DNA of 64,000 bases, from positions 2,845,824 to 2,909,823 of the forward strand of contig NZ_CP007203.1 of NCBI RefSeq assembly GCF_000340565.2, written 5' to 3'. A program made the translations under genes and the position numbers. Shown piece after piece: positions 9,331 through 19,102 of this stretch. Source of the DNA: Nodularia spumigena CCY9414. GTDB lineage: Bacteria; Cyanobacteriota; Cyanobacteriia; Cyanobacteriales; Nostocaceae. Every line of letters starts with the position of its first letter. The stretch's first letter is position 1. Under the pieces are notes generated by a model that saw only the letters and a program-made list of their open reading frames with translations, had not been told where the DNA came from and did not search any database.

Positions 9331-10412
9331 GGTATTTTTTCCAAAGTAACATTTCCGATGTAAGTGTTGAGCGATCGCGCAGTTTGGACTAAGAAATTAT
9401 TTGGATCTACAAGACATGGACTGGAAGCTAAAACTGCTGCTAAAGGAACTGCTACCACTTGTCCATTTTTCCAAGCTACCATCTGTGCAGTTCGTCCATC
9501 AGCTAACAAATCTACCGCCGCTTTACCAAAAGCCGAAGCCATCAAACGGTCTAAGGCTGAGGGTATACCACCGCGTTGAATATGTCCTAAAACGGAAACC
9601 CGAATATCAATTTGATGCTGAGTGCAATAACCAATCTCATCGGCGATATATTGACCCATACCACAGGATGGATGTTCACAGGATGGATATGTGGCTGAAT
9701 CTACGGCGATTTGAGCGCCTTCTGCGACAACTATAATGCCAAATCTACGTCCCCAGCGATCGCGCAATTCTGCCAAATGTTCACATACAGCTTTAATTGA
9801 ATAGGGAATTTCGGGAATTAGAATCACATCTGCACCCCCTGCAATCCCCGATTGTAGTGCTAAATGACCGGCTTTGCGTCCCATCACTTCCACAATCATT
9901 ACCCGGTCATGACTAGCAGCTGTAAACGTCAAACGATTGAGAGCATCAACAATGGTATTTACCGCAGTATCAAAGCCCACAACTCGTTCCGTCTGACCGA
10001 CATCATTATCAATGGTTTTCGGAATCGCCACAAACTGCCAATTTCCTAAACTTTGGAGTTGGGTAAGAATTGCTAAACTCCCATCTCCACCAATCCCAAT
10101 CAAAGCATCTAATTCTAAAGCTTGATAACCAGCAATAATTTCCTCAGCATGAGCTAAAGTATCCCCTTTATTAATACTACCAAGAATCGTGCCTCCCATA
10201 TTCAGCAAAGGGTCAATCCCACGGAGGTCTAAACTATGTATGCCCAGAGGAATAGTCTTTCTTTCTAAAAGTCCTCTGGTTGCATAAGGAATACCCACTA
10301 CCTGCCAGTTATAGGTGAGGGTAGCATGACTCACAACTGCCCGAATTACAGCATTTAGTCCCGGACAATCGCCACCACTGGTAAGAATACCCAGTCGTTT
10401 TTGCATAGTCAT
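9327..10412 (-). CDS. pfkA: 6-phosphofructokinase
   Basis: PfkA phosphorylates fructose 6-phosphate in glycolysis. The 361-residue product shows LTSGGDCPGLN at the N-terminus, IGGDGSL in the nucleotide site, PKTIDNDVGQTERVVGFDTA in the catalytic loop and EVMGRKAGHLA. In E. coli numbering the pair is Gly104 with Lys124 (PKTIDND). Gly104 fits a nucleotide rather than pyrophosphate donor, and Lys124 places it outside the classical allosteric E. coli type. ATG at 10412 is used; the Met two codons later (10406) is also possible. It is followed by an overlapping P-type ATPase gene and diverges from the hox cluster, which fits a fermentative or dark-metabolism neighbourhood. Confidence 0.93.
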   Translation of the reverse strand: MTMQKRLGILTSGGDCPGLNAVIRAVVSHATLTYNWQVVGIPYATRGLLERKTIPLGIHSLDLRGIDPLLNMGGTILGSINKGDTLAHAEEIIAGYQALELDALIGIGGDGSLAILTQLQSLGNWQFVAIPKTIDNDVGQTERVVGFDTAVNTIVDALNRLTFTAASHDRVMIVEVMGRKAGHLALQSGIAGGADVILIPEIPYSIKAVCEHLAELRDRWGRRFGIIVVAEGAQIAVDSATYPSCEHPSCGMGQYIADEIGYCTQHQIDIRVSVLGHIQRGGIPSALDRLMASAFGKAAVDLLADGRTAQMVAWKNGQVVAVPLAAVLASSPCLVDPNNFLVQTARSLNTYIGNVTLEKIP

Positions 10413-10831
10413 GACACCTCAATCTAAAACTTTGTTCTGTCAATTACAAACCAAAAAATCTATCTAAATGGTGAGGACAAGTAGTTTATAGAAGAATGGA
10501 AAAACGAACCACAAAGACGCAAAGGACACAAAGTTAAGAGGTTTCAGAGAGTTCTTGCGTAAGTCCTATATAAATTACCTGGGAATAATTGTATCTATTG
10601 CTGTTTTTTCTTGACATTAGTTAAACTTACGCCAAGACCTTTCAAACCCTCATTCCTCTGTGTACTCTGTGCCTCTGTGGTTCGTTTTTTCCTGACTTAT
10701 TAAATCCTGATTACTGAACTAAACCCCATCAAAAAATTAAGTTTAACTTTCATCACAAGTTTATCAAATTGTTCTTCTATCATCTTAATGGATTGTTAGA
10801 CTTGGAGCATCGCAACTAAGAGGCGAGAGCG
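10413..10831. other. 419-bp divergent pfkA-hoxE spacer
   Basis: No gene. It holds a long imperfect inverted repeat (10499-10692, listed separately) and must hold both promoters. The last ~110 bp before hoxE are AT-rich, with AGAGGCGAGAG just ahead of the hoxE ATG as probable ribosome site. LexA- or AbrB-type control of hox is known in other cyanobacteria, but no site could be assigned by eye. Confidence 0.5.
10499..10692. repeat. Long imperfect inverted repeat, arms about 70 bp
   Basis: Left arm 10499-10567 runs from GGAAAAACGAACC to GCGTAAGTCCT. Right arm 10622-10692 is its diverged reverse complement, from AAACTTACGCC to GGTTCGTTTTTTCC. Both arms are halves of the AGGACTTACGCAA MITE family arranged head to head across a 54-bp spacer. 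Confidence 0.75.
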
Positions 10832-11371
10832 ATGGATTTAGCATCTGCTGTTAAAAGTAACAACCAAGCAAAAGCTCCCTCAGCAACAGATATTCACGAG
10901 GATAAGCGTTTAAAAATGCTGTCAGCAACTATCAAACGCTATCAGTATCAACAGGATGCATTAATTGAGATATTGCACAAGGCGCAGGAACTTTTTGGCT
11001 ATTTAAAAAAGGATGTATTAGTTTATATCGCGCATCAATTAAAATTACCACCTAGTACAGTTTATGGCGTTGCGACGTTCTACCATTTTTTTTCACTTGC
11101 ACCTATTGGTAGGCATAGTTGCATGGTGTGTACAGGTACAGCTTGTTATGTCAAAGGCGCTGAAGAAATCCTGAACAGTCTGGAAAATTCTATACATATC
11201 CGCCCTGGTGAAACCTCAGCAGATGGTCAAATTTCACTGCTAACAGCCAGGTGTCTCGGCCCTTGTGGAATTGCGCCTGTTGTAGTATTTGATGATACCG
11301 TTTTAGGCGACCAAACTCCGGAATCAGTTGGCGATCGCATCAAAGGATGGCTGCAAAATGGATCTAGCTGA
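10832..11371 (+). CDS. hoxE: Bidirectional [NiFe]-hydrogenase diaphorase subunit HoxE
   Basis: HoxE is the NuoE-like 2Fe-2S subunit of the diaphorase part of the NAD(P)-linked hydrogenase and helps pass electrons between ferredoxin/NAD(P)H and the hydrogenase. The 179 residues match the family. The thioredoxin-like 2Fe-2S ligands are Cys 100, 105, 141 and 145, in [10 protein letters not shown] and ARCLGPCG. Its 3' end overlaps the hoxF start by 14 bp, so translation is probably coupled. It is the first gene of the hoxEFUYH(W) set. Confidence 0.95.
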   Translation: MDLASAVKSNNQAKAPSATDIHEDKRLKMLSATIKRYQYQQDALIEILHKAQELFGYLKKDVLVYIAHQLKLPPSTVYGVATFYHFFSLAPIGRHSCMVCTGTACYVKGAEEILNSLENSIHIRPGETSADGQISLLTARCLGPCGIAPVVVFDDTVLGDQTPESVGDRIKGWLQNGSS

Positions 11372-12959
11372 ATTAACCGAAATTGCCCGCAAAGAATCTG
11401 ATTCACACAAACCTGTGCAAATTCGCTGTTGTATTGCAGCTGCTTGTTTAGCTACTAATTCACAAGCAGTCAAACAGAGTCTAGAAGAGGCTGTAACAGC
11501 AGAAAATTTGGCGGAACAAGTGGAAGTTTATGGCGTTGGCTGTATGCGTTTGTGCTGTCAAGGACCATTAGTACAAGTAGAAAAAAACACTGAACCAGAA
11601 AGTACAAGTACGCTCTACGAAAAAGTTACACCTGATGATGCACCTTCAATTATTACTGCTCTGAATGGGGGAGAAACAACAGTTTCACAGAGTGATTTAA
11701 CACATCCATTTTTTACATCCCAGATGTCCATTGTGTTAGAAAACAGTGGCAAGGTTGATCCAGAACGCATTCAATCTTATATTGCGGCTCAAGGTTATCA
11801 AGTGCTTTACCATGTCTTGCGGGAAATGACTCCTAGCGAGGTAGTAGATGCTATTACCCGCAGTGGTTTACGGGGACGTGGTGGTGCTGGTTATCCGACA
11901 GGTTTGAAATGGGCGACTGTGGCGAAAGCCGAGGGCGATCGCAAGTTTGTAATTTGTAACGCCGATGAAGGAGATCCCGGTGCATTTATGGATCGTAGCG
12001 TTCTCGAAAGTGATCCGCATCGGGTTTTAGAAGGAATGGCGATCGCAGCTTATGCTGTAGGTGCAAATCAAGGCTATATTTACATTAGAGCCGAATATCC
12101 CATAGCGATCAATCGTCTACAAACTGCAATTCGTCAAGCGCAAAGCTTTGGCATTTTGGGAAGTCAAATTTTTGACTCACGCTTTGATTTTAAAATTGAT
12201 ATTCGCATCGGTGCGGGGGCTTATGTTTGTGGTGAAGAAACGGCTTTAATGGCTTCGATTGAGGGTAAACGCGGTACTCCTCATCCCCGTCCTCCCTACC
12301 CGGCTGAGTCTGGTTTATGGGGCTATCCGACGTTAATTAATAACGTCGAAACTTACGCCAATGTTGCACCAATTATCCGTAATGGTGCGGAATGGTTCGC
12401 CAGTATTGGGACTGAAAAAAGCAAGGGTACAAAGGTTTTCGCTTTAGCTGGGAACATCACTAACACTGGTTTGATTGAAGTGCCAATGGGAACTTCTTTA
12501 CAGCAGATTGTGGAAGTTATGGGCGGGGGTGTACCGAATGGCGGTGTGGTGAAAGCTGTGCAAACTGGTGGTCCTTCTGGGGGATGTATTCCCGCATCGG
12601 CTTTTGATAGTCCTGTGGATTATGAATCTCTGACTGAACTTGGTTCCATTATGGGTTCGGGGGGGATGATTGTCATGGATGAAAGTACGAATATGGTGGA
12701 TGTCGCCCGCTATTTTATGGAATTTTGCATGGATGAGTCTTGTGGGAAGTGCATTCCTTGTCGGGTGGGAACGGTGCAGTTGTATAAGTTGTTGACGAGG
12801 ATTAGTGCGGGTGAGGCTTCTCTGGCTGATTTGGAGTTGCTGGAGGAGTTATGCGACATGGTGAAGCATACGAGTTTGTGTGGTCTTGGTCAGTCTGCGC
12901 CTAATCCGGTTTTTAGTACTTTGCGGTATTTTCGGGATGAGTATTTGGAGTTGATTTAA
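11358..12959 (+). CDS. hoxF: Bidirectional hydrogenase diaphorase subunit HoxF (NAD(P)H/FMN)
   Basis: HoxF binds FMN and NAD(P)(H) and exchanges electrons with the nucleotide pool. The 533 residues contain an N-terminal thioredoxin-like 2Fe-2S region ([18 protein letters not shown]), the NAD/FMN-binding [16 protein letters not shown] and [32 protein letters not shown], and a C-terminal 4Fe-4S site in [13 protein letters not shown] with the fourth Cys in SLCGLGQ. ATG at 11358 is chosen. The reading frame opens 30 bp earlier, but the extra residues are not HoxF-like. It overlaps hoxE and lies 65 bp before hoxU. Confidence 0.95.
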   Translation: MDLAELTEIARKESDSHKPVQIRCCIAAACLATNSQAVKQSLEEAVTAENLAEQVEVYGVGCMRLCCQGPLVQVEKNTEPESTSTLYEKVTPDDAPSIITALNGGETTVSQSDLTHPFFTSQMSIVLENSGKVDPERIQSYIAAQGYQVLYHVLREMTPSEVVDAITRSGLRGRGGAGYPTGLKWATVAKAEGDRKFVICNADEGDPGAFMDRSVLESDPHRVLEGMAIAAYAVGANQGYIYIRAEYPIAINRLQTAIRQAQSFGILGSQIFDSRFDFKIDIRIGAGAYVCGEETALMASIEGKRGTPHPRPPYPAESGLWGYPTLINNVETYANVAPIIRNGAEWFASIGTEKSKGTKVFALAGNITNTGLIEVPMGTSLQQIVEVMGGGVPNGGVVKAVQTGGPSGGCIPASAFDSPVDYESLTELGSIMGSGGMIVMDESTNMVDVARYFMEFCMDESCGKCIPCRVGTVQLYKLLTRISAGEASLADLELLEELCDMVKHTSLCGLGQSAPNPVFSTLRYFRDEYLELI

Positions 12960-13024
12960 ACGCAAAGGGGCGCGGAGGTTAACGCAAAGGTACGCGGAGT
13001 TTATTTTTTGAGGATGAAGGTGAG
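12960..13024. repeat. hoxF-hoxU spacer with ACGCAAAGG-type repeat
   Basis: Two near-copies of AACGCAAAGG followed by CGCGGAG stand in tandem. The same wording recurs before the cysteine desulfurase gene (24570-24610). It separates two genes of one operon. Confidence 0.6.
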
Positions 13025-13741
13025 ATGGTTGTTAAGACTTTAAGTATTAATGAGCGGTTGGTTAGTGGTCGGGAGGAGGAGACTGTTCTGCAAGCGGCTC
13101 AGGATGCGGGGATTTATATTCCAACTTTGTGTCATTTGCAGGGGGTGACGGATGTGGGGGCTTGTCGGTTGTGTTTGGTGGAGATTGCTGGGAGTGATAA
13201 GCTTCAGCCTGCTTGTGTGACTAAGGTGACTGAGGGGATGGAGGTGAGGACAGATGGCGATCGCCTACACAAATATCGCCGTACAATTATTGAGATGCTG
13301 TTTGCTGAGGGTAATCACATTTGCTCGGTTTGTGTCGCTAATGGTAATTGTGAATTGCAAGATTTAGCTATTGAGTTGGGTATGGATCATGTCCGTTTAG
13401 ATTATCATTTCCCTGATCGCAAAGTTGATGTTTCACATGATCGTTTTGGTGTTGACCATAACCGTTGTATTCTTTGCACTCGTTGTATACGTGTTTGTGA
13501 TGAAATCGAAGGAGCGCACACTTGGGATATGGCGGGAAGGGGGACAAATTCCCACGTCATCACCGATTTCAATCAACCTTGGGGAACTTCAGATACTTGT
13601 ACTTCTTGCGGTAAATGCGTTGATGCTTGTCCTACAGGAGCGCTATTTGACAAAGGTTCAAGTGTGGGGGAAATGAAACGCGACCGAGCCAAACTTGATT
13701 TCCTAGTTACAGCCAGAGAGAAACACCAATGGAACCTTTAA
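13025..13741 (+). CDS. hoxU: Bidirectional hydrogenase diaphorase subunit HoxU
   Basis: HoxU is the iron-sulfur wire between HoxF and the hydrogenase dimer, related to the N-terminal part of NuoG. The 238 residues include a ferredoxin-type 2Fe-2S site ([15 protein letters not shown]), a NuoG-like 4Fe-4S segment ([13 protein letters not shown]) and two ferredoxin 4Fe-4S motifs ([25 protein letters not shown]). It sits between hoxF (65 bp) and hoxY (221 bp, repeat-filled). The ATG at 13025 follows GAAGGTGAG. Confidence 0.95.
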   Translation: MVVKTLSINERLVSGREEETVLQAAQDAGIYIPTLCHLQGVTDVGACRLCLVEIAGSDKLQPACVTKVTEGMEVRTDGDRLHKYRRTIIEMLFAEGNHICSVCVANGNCELQDLAIELGMDHVRLDYHFPDRKVDVSHDRFGVDHNRCILCTRCIRVCDEIEGAHTWDMAGRGTNSHVITDFNQPWGTSDTCTSCGKCVDACPTGALFDKGSSVGEMKRDRAKLDFLVTAREKHQWNL

Positions 13742-13962
13742 ATAATTAAAACTTACGAAAAAACCTCTGAAACTCTCATAACTCTGTGTCCTCTGCGTCT
13801 CTGCGGTAGAGCTTCCAGCACGCTACGCGAACGTTTCCTAAACACTAAAAAAATAGGCGTTGCTGATTTCAAATATGAATAGGCTCACGCAAAGGCGCAT
13901 CAGCGAAGCGTTCGCGTAGCGTTTCCGAAGGAAATATTACGAATTACAAATTACGAATTATT
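13742..13962. repeat. hoxU-hoxY spacer built of interspersed repeats
   Basis: It contains a diverged half of the AGGACTTACG family (13749-13800), a GGCGTTGCTGA end (13856-13866) of the second MITE family, a CTACGCGAACG / CGTTCGCGTAG palindrome pair (13822-13832 and 13909-13919), and an ATTACGAATT array (13937-13961). No gene. Confidence 0.7.
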
Positions 13963-14508
13963 ATGACACGTTTAAAACTAGCAACAGTGTGGTTAGGCGG
14001 CTGTTCCGGCTGTCATATGTCCTTTCTCGACTTAGACGAATGGCTAATAGATTTAGCTGCACAAGTAGACTTAGTTTATAGTCCCTTCGCTGATATCAAA
14101 GAATATCCCCAAGGAGTAGATGTAGTGTTAGTTGAAGGTGCAGTAGCCAACGAAGATCATTTGCAAATGATACACCAAGTTAGAGAGCGATCGCGCATTC
14201 TGGTTTCCTTTGGCGATTGTGCAGTTACAGGTAATGTTACCGCCTTACGTAACCCTTTAGGTAGTGCCGAACCAGTTCTTCAGCGTTGTTACATCGAAGC
14301 CGCCGATATTCACGGACAAATTCCCCATGAACCTGGCATTGTTCCCACCTTACTAGACCGGGTAGTTCCAGTCCATAAAATAGTCCCAGTTGATATTTAT
14401 ATGCCAGGATGTCCACCCTCAGCAACTAGAATCAAAGCCACATTAGAACCACTATTAAGAGGAGAAAAACCACAACTAGAAGGACGAGACATGATTAAAT
14501 TTGGCTAA
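13963..14508 (+). CDS. hoxY: Bidirectional [NiFe]-hydrogenase small subunit HoxY
   Basis: HoxY carries the proximal 4Fe-4S cluster next to the NiFe site of HoxH. The 181-residue length is that of the short group 3d small subunits. The four cluster cysteines are visible: Cys 14 and 17 (GGCSGCHMS), Cys 86 (FGDCAVTG) and Cys 150 (MPGCPPS). No Tat signal is present, which fits a cytosolic or thylakoid-associated enzyme. Confidence 0.95.
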   Translation: MTRLKLATVWLGGCSGCHMSFLDLDEWLIDLAAQVDLVYSPFADIKEYPQGVDVVLVEGAVANEDHLQMIHQVRERSRILVSFGDCAVTGNVTALRNPLGSAEPVLQRCYIEAADIHGQIPHEPGIVPTLLDRVVPVHKIVPVDIYMPGCPPSATRIKATLEPLLRGEKPQLEGRDMIKFG

Positions 14509-14566
14509 CTTAAACACGCCAGCAAAATGTATCTTAAAGCATAAAATTAATTGTTCTAATCCTGCT

Positions 14567-14589
14567 CCCTCTCCTTAGTAAGGAGAGGG
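14567..14589. repeat. CCCTCTCC palindromic repeat in the hoxY-hoxH spacer
   Basis: CCCTCTCCTTA (14567-14577) and TAAGGAGAGGG (14579-14589) are exact reverse complements, followed by CTGGGGTGAGGTT. This is a widespread cyanobacterial intergenic repeat; no T run follows, so it is not a clear terminator. Confidence 0.7.
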
Positions 14590-14674
14590 CTGGGGTGAGG
14601 TTCCATAACTCCTCCTCTGGTGCGCCTCAGCGCCTCTGCCTGAAAAAAAATTATCATTAAAACCCCAAAACATT

Positions 14675-16126
14675 ATGCCTAGAAAAATCATTATAGATCC
14701 AGTAACCCGCATAGAAGGACACGCCAAAATCAGCATTTATTTAGATGATACAGGACAAGTCAGCGATGCCCGATTTCATGTTACAGAATTTCGGGGATTT
14801 GAGAAATTTTGTGAAGGTCGTCCCCTGTGGGAAATGCCAGGAATTACCGCCAGAGTTTGCGGAATTTGTCCAGTCAGCCATTTATTAGCCTCTGCCAAAG
14901 CAGGCGATCGCATCCTGTCTGTTACAATTCCTAAAGCAGCCGAAAAACTGCGGCGGTTAATGAATTTAGCCCAAATTATTCAATCCCATTCCTTGAGTTT
15001 CTTCCACCTCAGCGCCCCAGATTTATTATTAGGAATGGATAGCGATCCCGCAAAACGCAATATATTTGGGTTAATTGCAGCCGAACCAGAACTAGCCCGT
15101 GGAGGTATCCGCTTGCGTCAATTTGGACAAGAGATTATTGAACAATTAGGAGGGCAAAAAATACACCCCTCATGGGCTGTTCCTGGTGGTGTGCGCGAAG
15201 CCTTATCCCCAGAAGGACGTACCCATATTCAGAACCGTATTCCCGAAGCACGCACCACAATATTAAATGCACTGAGTAGATTTAAAGAATTACTCAATAA
15301 TTATCAACAAGAAGCCCAAACCTTTGGAAATTTCCCCAGCTTATTTATGGGTTTAGTAACTCCTGAAGGTTTGTGGGAAAACTACGACGGAAATATTCGT
15401 TTTGTAGATAGTGCCGGAAATATTATAGCTGATCAACTCGACCCCACTAATTATCAAGAATTCATTGGTGAAGCAGTTGAATCTCATTCTTATTTAAAAT
15501 TTCCTTACTATCGCCCTTTGGGTTATCCTGACCAGAGTGACCATTGTAATTTAAATAGTGGAATTTATCGAGTTGGTCCCCTAGCCCGGCTGAATATTTG
15601 TAGTCAGATTGGGACACCCTTAGCTGATGTAGAATTACGGGAGTATAGAGACAGAGGCAAAGGCACTGTTAACTCATCATTTTTCTATCACTATGCGCGA
15701 TTAATTGAAATTTTAGCATCAATTGAGCGCATTGAAATTTTATTAGATGATCCAGATTTACTATCAAATAGACTGCGGGCTGAAGCGGGGATTAATCAAT
15801 TATCTGGAGTCGGAGTAAGTGAAGCCCCCAGAGGAACATTATTTCATCATTATCAAGTAGATGAAAATGGTTTAATGCAGAAAGTAAACTTAATAATTGC
15901 CACAGGTCAAAATAATCTAGGAATGAATCGCACAGTGGCGCAAATTGCCCGACATTTTATTAATGGTGCAGAAATTTCCCAAGGAATATTAAACCGAGTA
16001 GAAGCCGGAATCAGAGCCTTTGATCCTTGCTTAAGTTGCTCAACTCATGCAGCCGGACAAATGCCATTACATATTCAATTAATTGATAAAAACGGGAGTA
16101 TAGTTAACGAAGTTTGGCGAGAATAA
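14675..16126 (+). CDS. hoxH: Bidirectional [NiFe]-hydrogenase large subunit HoxH
   Basis: HoxH holds the NiFe active site that reversibly makes or oxidises hydrogen. The 483-residue precursor has the N-terminal nickel ligands in [10 protein letters not shown] (Cys 62, Cys 65) and the C-terminal pair in DPCLSCSTH (Cys 452, Cys 455). His 458 marks the expected cleavage site. The 25-residue tail beginning AAGQMPL is removed during maturation, for which hoxW downstream is the specific protease. The ATG is followed by the usual [15 protein letters not shown] opening. Confidence 0.97.
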   Translation: MPRKIIIDPVTRIEGHAKISIYLDDTGQVSDARFHVTEFRGFEKFCEGRPLWEMPGITARVCGICPVSHLLASAKAGDRILSVTIPKAAEKLRRLMNLAQIIQSHSLSFFHLSAPDLLLGMDSDPAKRNIFGLIAAEPELARGGIRLRQFGQEIIEQLGGQKIHPSWAVPGGVREALSPEGRTHIQNRIPEARTTILNALSRFKELLNNYQQEAQTFGNFPSLFMGLVTPEGLWENYDGNIRFVDSAGNIIADQLDPTNYQEFIGEAVESHSYLKFPYYRPLGYPDQSDHCNLNSGIYRVGPLARLNICSQIGTPLADVELREYRDRGKGTVNSSFFYHYARLIEILASIERIEILLDDPDLLSNRLRAEAGINQLSGVGVSEAPRGTLFHHYQVDENGLMQKVNLIIATGQNNLGMNRTVAQIARHFINGAEISQGILNRVEAGIRAFDPCLSCSTHAAGQMPLHIQLIDKNGSIVNEVWRE

Positions 16127-16427
16127 TTTGTAATTCGTAATTCGTAGTTCGTAGGAACATCCCAAATGTGCAAGTTCAATTTATTTATGGTATTTTGGCT
16201 TAAAGAAGAATGGAAAAACGAACCGCCTTCGCGCAGCGTATGCCCGAAGGGCTTTAGACGCATTCGCGTAGCGTCTCCCCTTGGGAGAAGAACGCCAAGG
16301 TAAGAGGGTTTAATAGGTTTTTTACATTAGTCTTCTATGTTTTTAGCAAATTGGGATGCTCCTCTCTCAAACTCTCATTCTCTCATTCTCTCTGCGCCTC
16401 TGCGTGATATAAATCAATCCAAATAAT
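16127..16427. repeat. 301-bp hoxH-hoxW spacer, repeat-filled
   Basis: A 7-bp AATTCGT tandem array begins right after the hoxH stop (16130-16150). A diverged MITE half follows (about 16205-16330), carrying ATGGAAAAACGAACC and GCGTAGCGTCTCCCC motifs, then CTCTGCGCCTCTGCG at 16388-16402. No gene. hoxW may be read through from hoxH or from an own promoter. Confidence 0.65.
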
Positions 16428-16877
16428 ATGAATTTTCATGCGATCGCTATAGGATATGGTAATGAATTACGTAGTGATGATGGTATTGGTCAAAAAGTAG
16501 CCAAAACCTTGCAGCTATCACAGGTAAAATCCATTGCTGTTCACCAACTCACCCCCGAACTAGCTGAGGTTTTAGCCCATGCTGATTTAGCAATATTTAT
16601 TGATGCTTGTTTAATATCCGAAACTTCTCAAGTACAAATACAATCCCTTTCCCCGACATCTTGCAATATCATCTCTGGACATACAGCCGATCCGCGATCG
16701 CTCTTAGCCCTAACTCAAGCCCTGTATAATTATAGTCCGCCCGCTTGGTGGATCAAAATCCCAGGAATCAACTTTGAATTAGGATATAGTCTATCACCAA
16801 TTGCCGAAACTGGAATGGCGATCGCTTTACAAAAAATTACCCAAATTATAGACGCAAATTCCAGTGCGATCATTTAA
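16428..16877 (+). CDS. hoxW: Hydrogenase maturation protease for HoxH
   Basis: HoxW-type proteases bind the nickel in immature HoxH and cut off the C-terminal tail. The 149 residues begin [17 protein letters not shown], the family signature with its acidic nickel-binding residue (Glu in GNELR), with further conserved IDA and SGHTADPRS segments. It sits 301 bp after hoxH and 31 bp before the acyl-CoA synthetase gene. Its placement in the hox cluster supports HoxH rather than an uptake hydrogenase as substrate. Confidence 0.9.
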   Translation: MNFHAIAIGYGNELRSDDGIGQKVAKTLQLSQVKSIAVHQLTPELAEVLAHADLAIFIDACLISETSQVQIQSLSPTSCNIISGHTADPRSLLALTQALYNYSPPAWWIKIPGINFELGYSLSPIAETGMAIALQKITQIIDANSSAII

Positions 16878-16908
16878 AATATTCCTCACCACCACAAAGC
16901 AGCAACTC

Positions 16909-19095
16909 ATGGAAAAGCCCATACATGATATTTTGCGAACTCAGAAGCAAAATCCTCTGGATGCTATCTTTGCGCCCAAAAGTGTGGCGGTAATTGGTGC
17001 TAGTGAAAGAGCTAACAGTGTAGGACGCACTCTATTATGGAACCTAATCAGTAATCCTTTTGGTGGAACCGTTTTCCCAGTCAATCCCCAACGACACAGC
17101 ACACTGGGAATCAAAGCCTACCCGACTATCTTTGATGTTCCCGAAGCAGTAGATTTAGCAGTAATTGCTACCCCAGCACCAACAGTCCCAAGTATTATTA
17201 CTCAATGCGTAGATGCAGGTGTCAAAAGTGCAATTATCCTTAGTGCTGGTTTTAAAGAAACTGGTGCTGAGGGTATCACCTTAGAACAGCAAATCCTAGA
17301 ACAAGCCCATCGGGGTAAAATGCGGATTATCGGCCCTAACTGCTTAGGTGTAATGAGTCCGCGCACGGGTTTAAATGCGACTTTTGCCAGTGCAATGGCA
17401 CGTCCTGGGAATGTCGGCTTTATTAGTCAAAGTGGAGCGCTCTGCACGGCTATTCTTGATTGGAGTTTTTCAGAAAACGTCGGATTTAGCGCCTTTGTTT
17501 CCCTTGGCTCCATGCTTGATGTCGGTTGGGGGGATTTAATTAACTATCTTGGTGATGACCCGCATACTAAAAGTATTGTTATTTACATGGAAGCCATCGG
17601 CGATGGGCGAGCATTTATGTCAGCAGCGCGTCAAGTTGCTTTAACAAAGCCGATTATTGTGATTAAAGCCGGACGTACTGAAGCCGCCGCAAAAGCCGCC
17701 GCATCTCATACTGGCGCATTAGCAGGAAGTGATCAAGTTCTCGATGCAGCTTTCCGGCGTTGTGGGGTATTACGCGTCAACAGTATCTCTGATTTGTTCG
17801 ATATGGCAGAACTATTAGCAAAACAACCCCGTCCCCAAGGGCCACGCTTAACAATTTTGACTAACGCAGGTGGTCCCGGAGTGCTGGCTACTGATGCTCT
17901 GATTGCTACAGGTGGAGAAGTTGCCGAAATTTCTGAAGAGACTACCGCATCCCTTAACCAAATATTACCAGCACATTGGAGTCATGGTAATCCCATTGAT
18001 ATTTTAGGTGACGCTGACCCACACAGATATACTCAAGCCTTAGAAATTGCCGCTAAAGACCCCAATAGTGATGGCTTATTGGTGATTCTTACTCCCCAAG
18101 CGATGACAGATCCCACCCAAACAGCCGAACAATTGAAACCCTACGCGCAGATGGTTGGTAAACCCATCCTTGCTAGTTGGATGGGAGGAGCCGATGTAGC
18201 CGCAGGTGAGATGATTCTCAATAAAAACCACATCCCCACATATCCTTATCCTGATACTGCGGCTCGGATGTTTAGTTATATGTGGCAGTCTACCTATAAC
18301 CTCCGTGGTATCTACGAAACTCCTGTAATATCTGCAATTGATTCTTCTTCAGGGATACCAGACCGGAACTGTGTTGAGAAAATTATCAAAGCAGCACGTC
18401 AGGCAGAGCGAACTATGCTCACAGAGTTTGAATCAAAGCAAATTCTAGCAGCTTATGGTGTTCCGGTGGTGACTACTTGCGTGGCTGAAAGTGAGGATGA
18501 AGCGGTTCGATGTGCTGAAAATATGGGCTATCCAGTTGTTTTAAAGGTTTTTTCCCACACCATTACGCATAAAACTGATGTTGGCGGTGTGCAGTTAAAT
18601 CTCAGAGATGCTGAAGCTGTTAGACTAGCTTACAACGCCATTGCAGAATCAGTGAGTGCGAAAGTAGGTGTTGAGCATTTTTTAGGTGTAACTGTGCAGC
18701 CAATGGTAAAAATGGCTGGTTATGAACTGATTATTGGTAGTAGTCTTGATGCACAATTTGGCCCGGTGTTGGTTTTTGGTACAGGAGGAAAACTTGTGGA
18801 GATTTTTCGCGATCGCGCGATCGCACTTCCACCCCTAAATACTACCTTAGCCCGACGCATGATGGAGCAAACACAAATTTACAAAGCACTCCAAGGAGTC
18901 AGAGGACAAAAAAGTATTGATCTTGCCGCCCTTGAACAATTAATGGTAGTATTTAGTCAATTAGTTGTAGAACAGCCTGGGATTAAAGAAATTGATATAA
19001 ACCCCTTGCTAGCTTCATCTGAGGAATTAATTGCCCTCGATGCTCGAATTATCCTGAAGCACAAAGAATTCTCATCCGAAGTTCCAGAAATATAA
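16909..19095 (+). CDS. Acetate/acyl-CoA ligase (ADP-forming), fused alpha-beta type
   Basis: These enzymes convert acyl-CoA, ADP and phosphate to the acid, CoA and ATP, or the reverse. The 728 residues contain a CoA-binding Rossmann domain ([16 protein letters not shown], about 25-130), a ligase domain with [10 protein letters not shown] and the likely phospho-His in ASHTGALAG, and a C-terminal ATP-grasp domain (about 500-728; [29 protein letters not shown]). There is no GNAT domain, so it is not a full Pat-type acetyltransferase. ATG at 16909 is used; the 15 residues upstream in frame are unlike the family. Lying 31 bp behind hoxW, it could conserve energy as acetate forms during dark fermentation, which is inference. 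Confidence 0.8.
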   Translation: MEKPIHDILRTQKQNPLDAIFAPKSVAVIGASERANSVGRTLLWNLISNPFGGTVFPVNPQRHSTLGIKAYPTIFDVPEAVDLAVIATPAPTVPSIITQCVDAGVKSAIILSAGFKETGAEGITLEQQILEQAHRGKMRIIGPNCLGVMSPRTGLNATFASAMARPGNVGFISQSGALCTAILDWSFSENVGFSAFVSLGSMLDVGWGDLINYLGDDPHTKSIVIYMEAIGDGRAFMSAARQVALTKPIIVIKAGRTEAAAKAAASHTGALAGSDQVLDAAFRRCGVLRVNSISDLFDMAELLAKQPRPQGPRLTILTNAGGPGVLATDALIATGGEVAEISEETTASLNQILPAHWSHGNPIDILGDADPHRYTQALEIAAKDPNSDGLLVILTPQAMTDPTQTAEQLKPYAQMVGKPILASWMGGADVAAGEMILNKNHIPTYPYPDTAARMFSYMWQSTYNLRGIYETPVISAIDSSSGIPDRNCVEKIIKAARQAERTMLTEFESKQILAAYGVPVVTTCVAESEDEAVRCAENMGYPVVLKVFSHTITHKTDVGGVQLNLRDAEAVRLAYNAIAESVSAKVGVEHFLGVTVQPMVKMAGYELIIGSSLDAQFGPVLVFGTGGKLVEIFRDRAIALPPLNTTLARRMMEQTQIYKALQGVRGQKSIDLAALEQLMVVFSQLVVEQPGIKEIDINPLLASSEELIALDARIILKHKEFSSEVPEI

Positions 19096-19102
19096 TTTTG
19101 GC

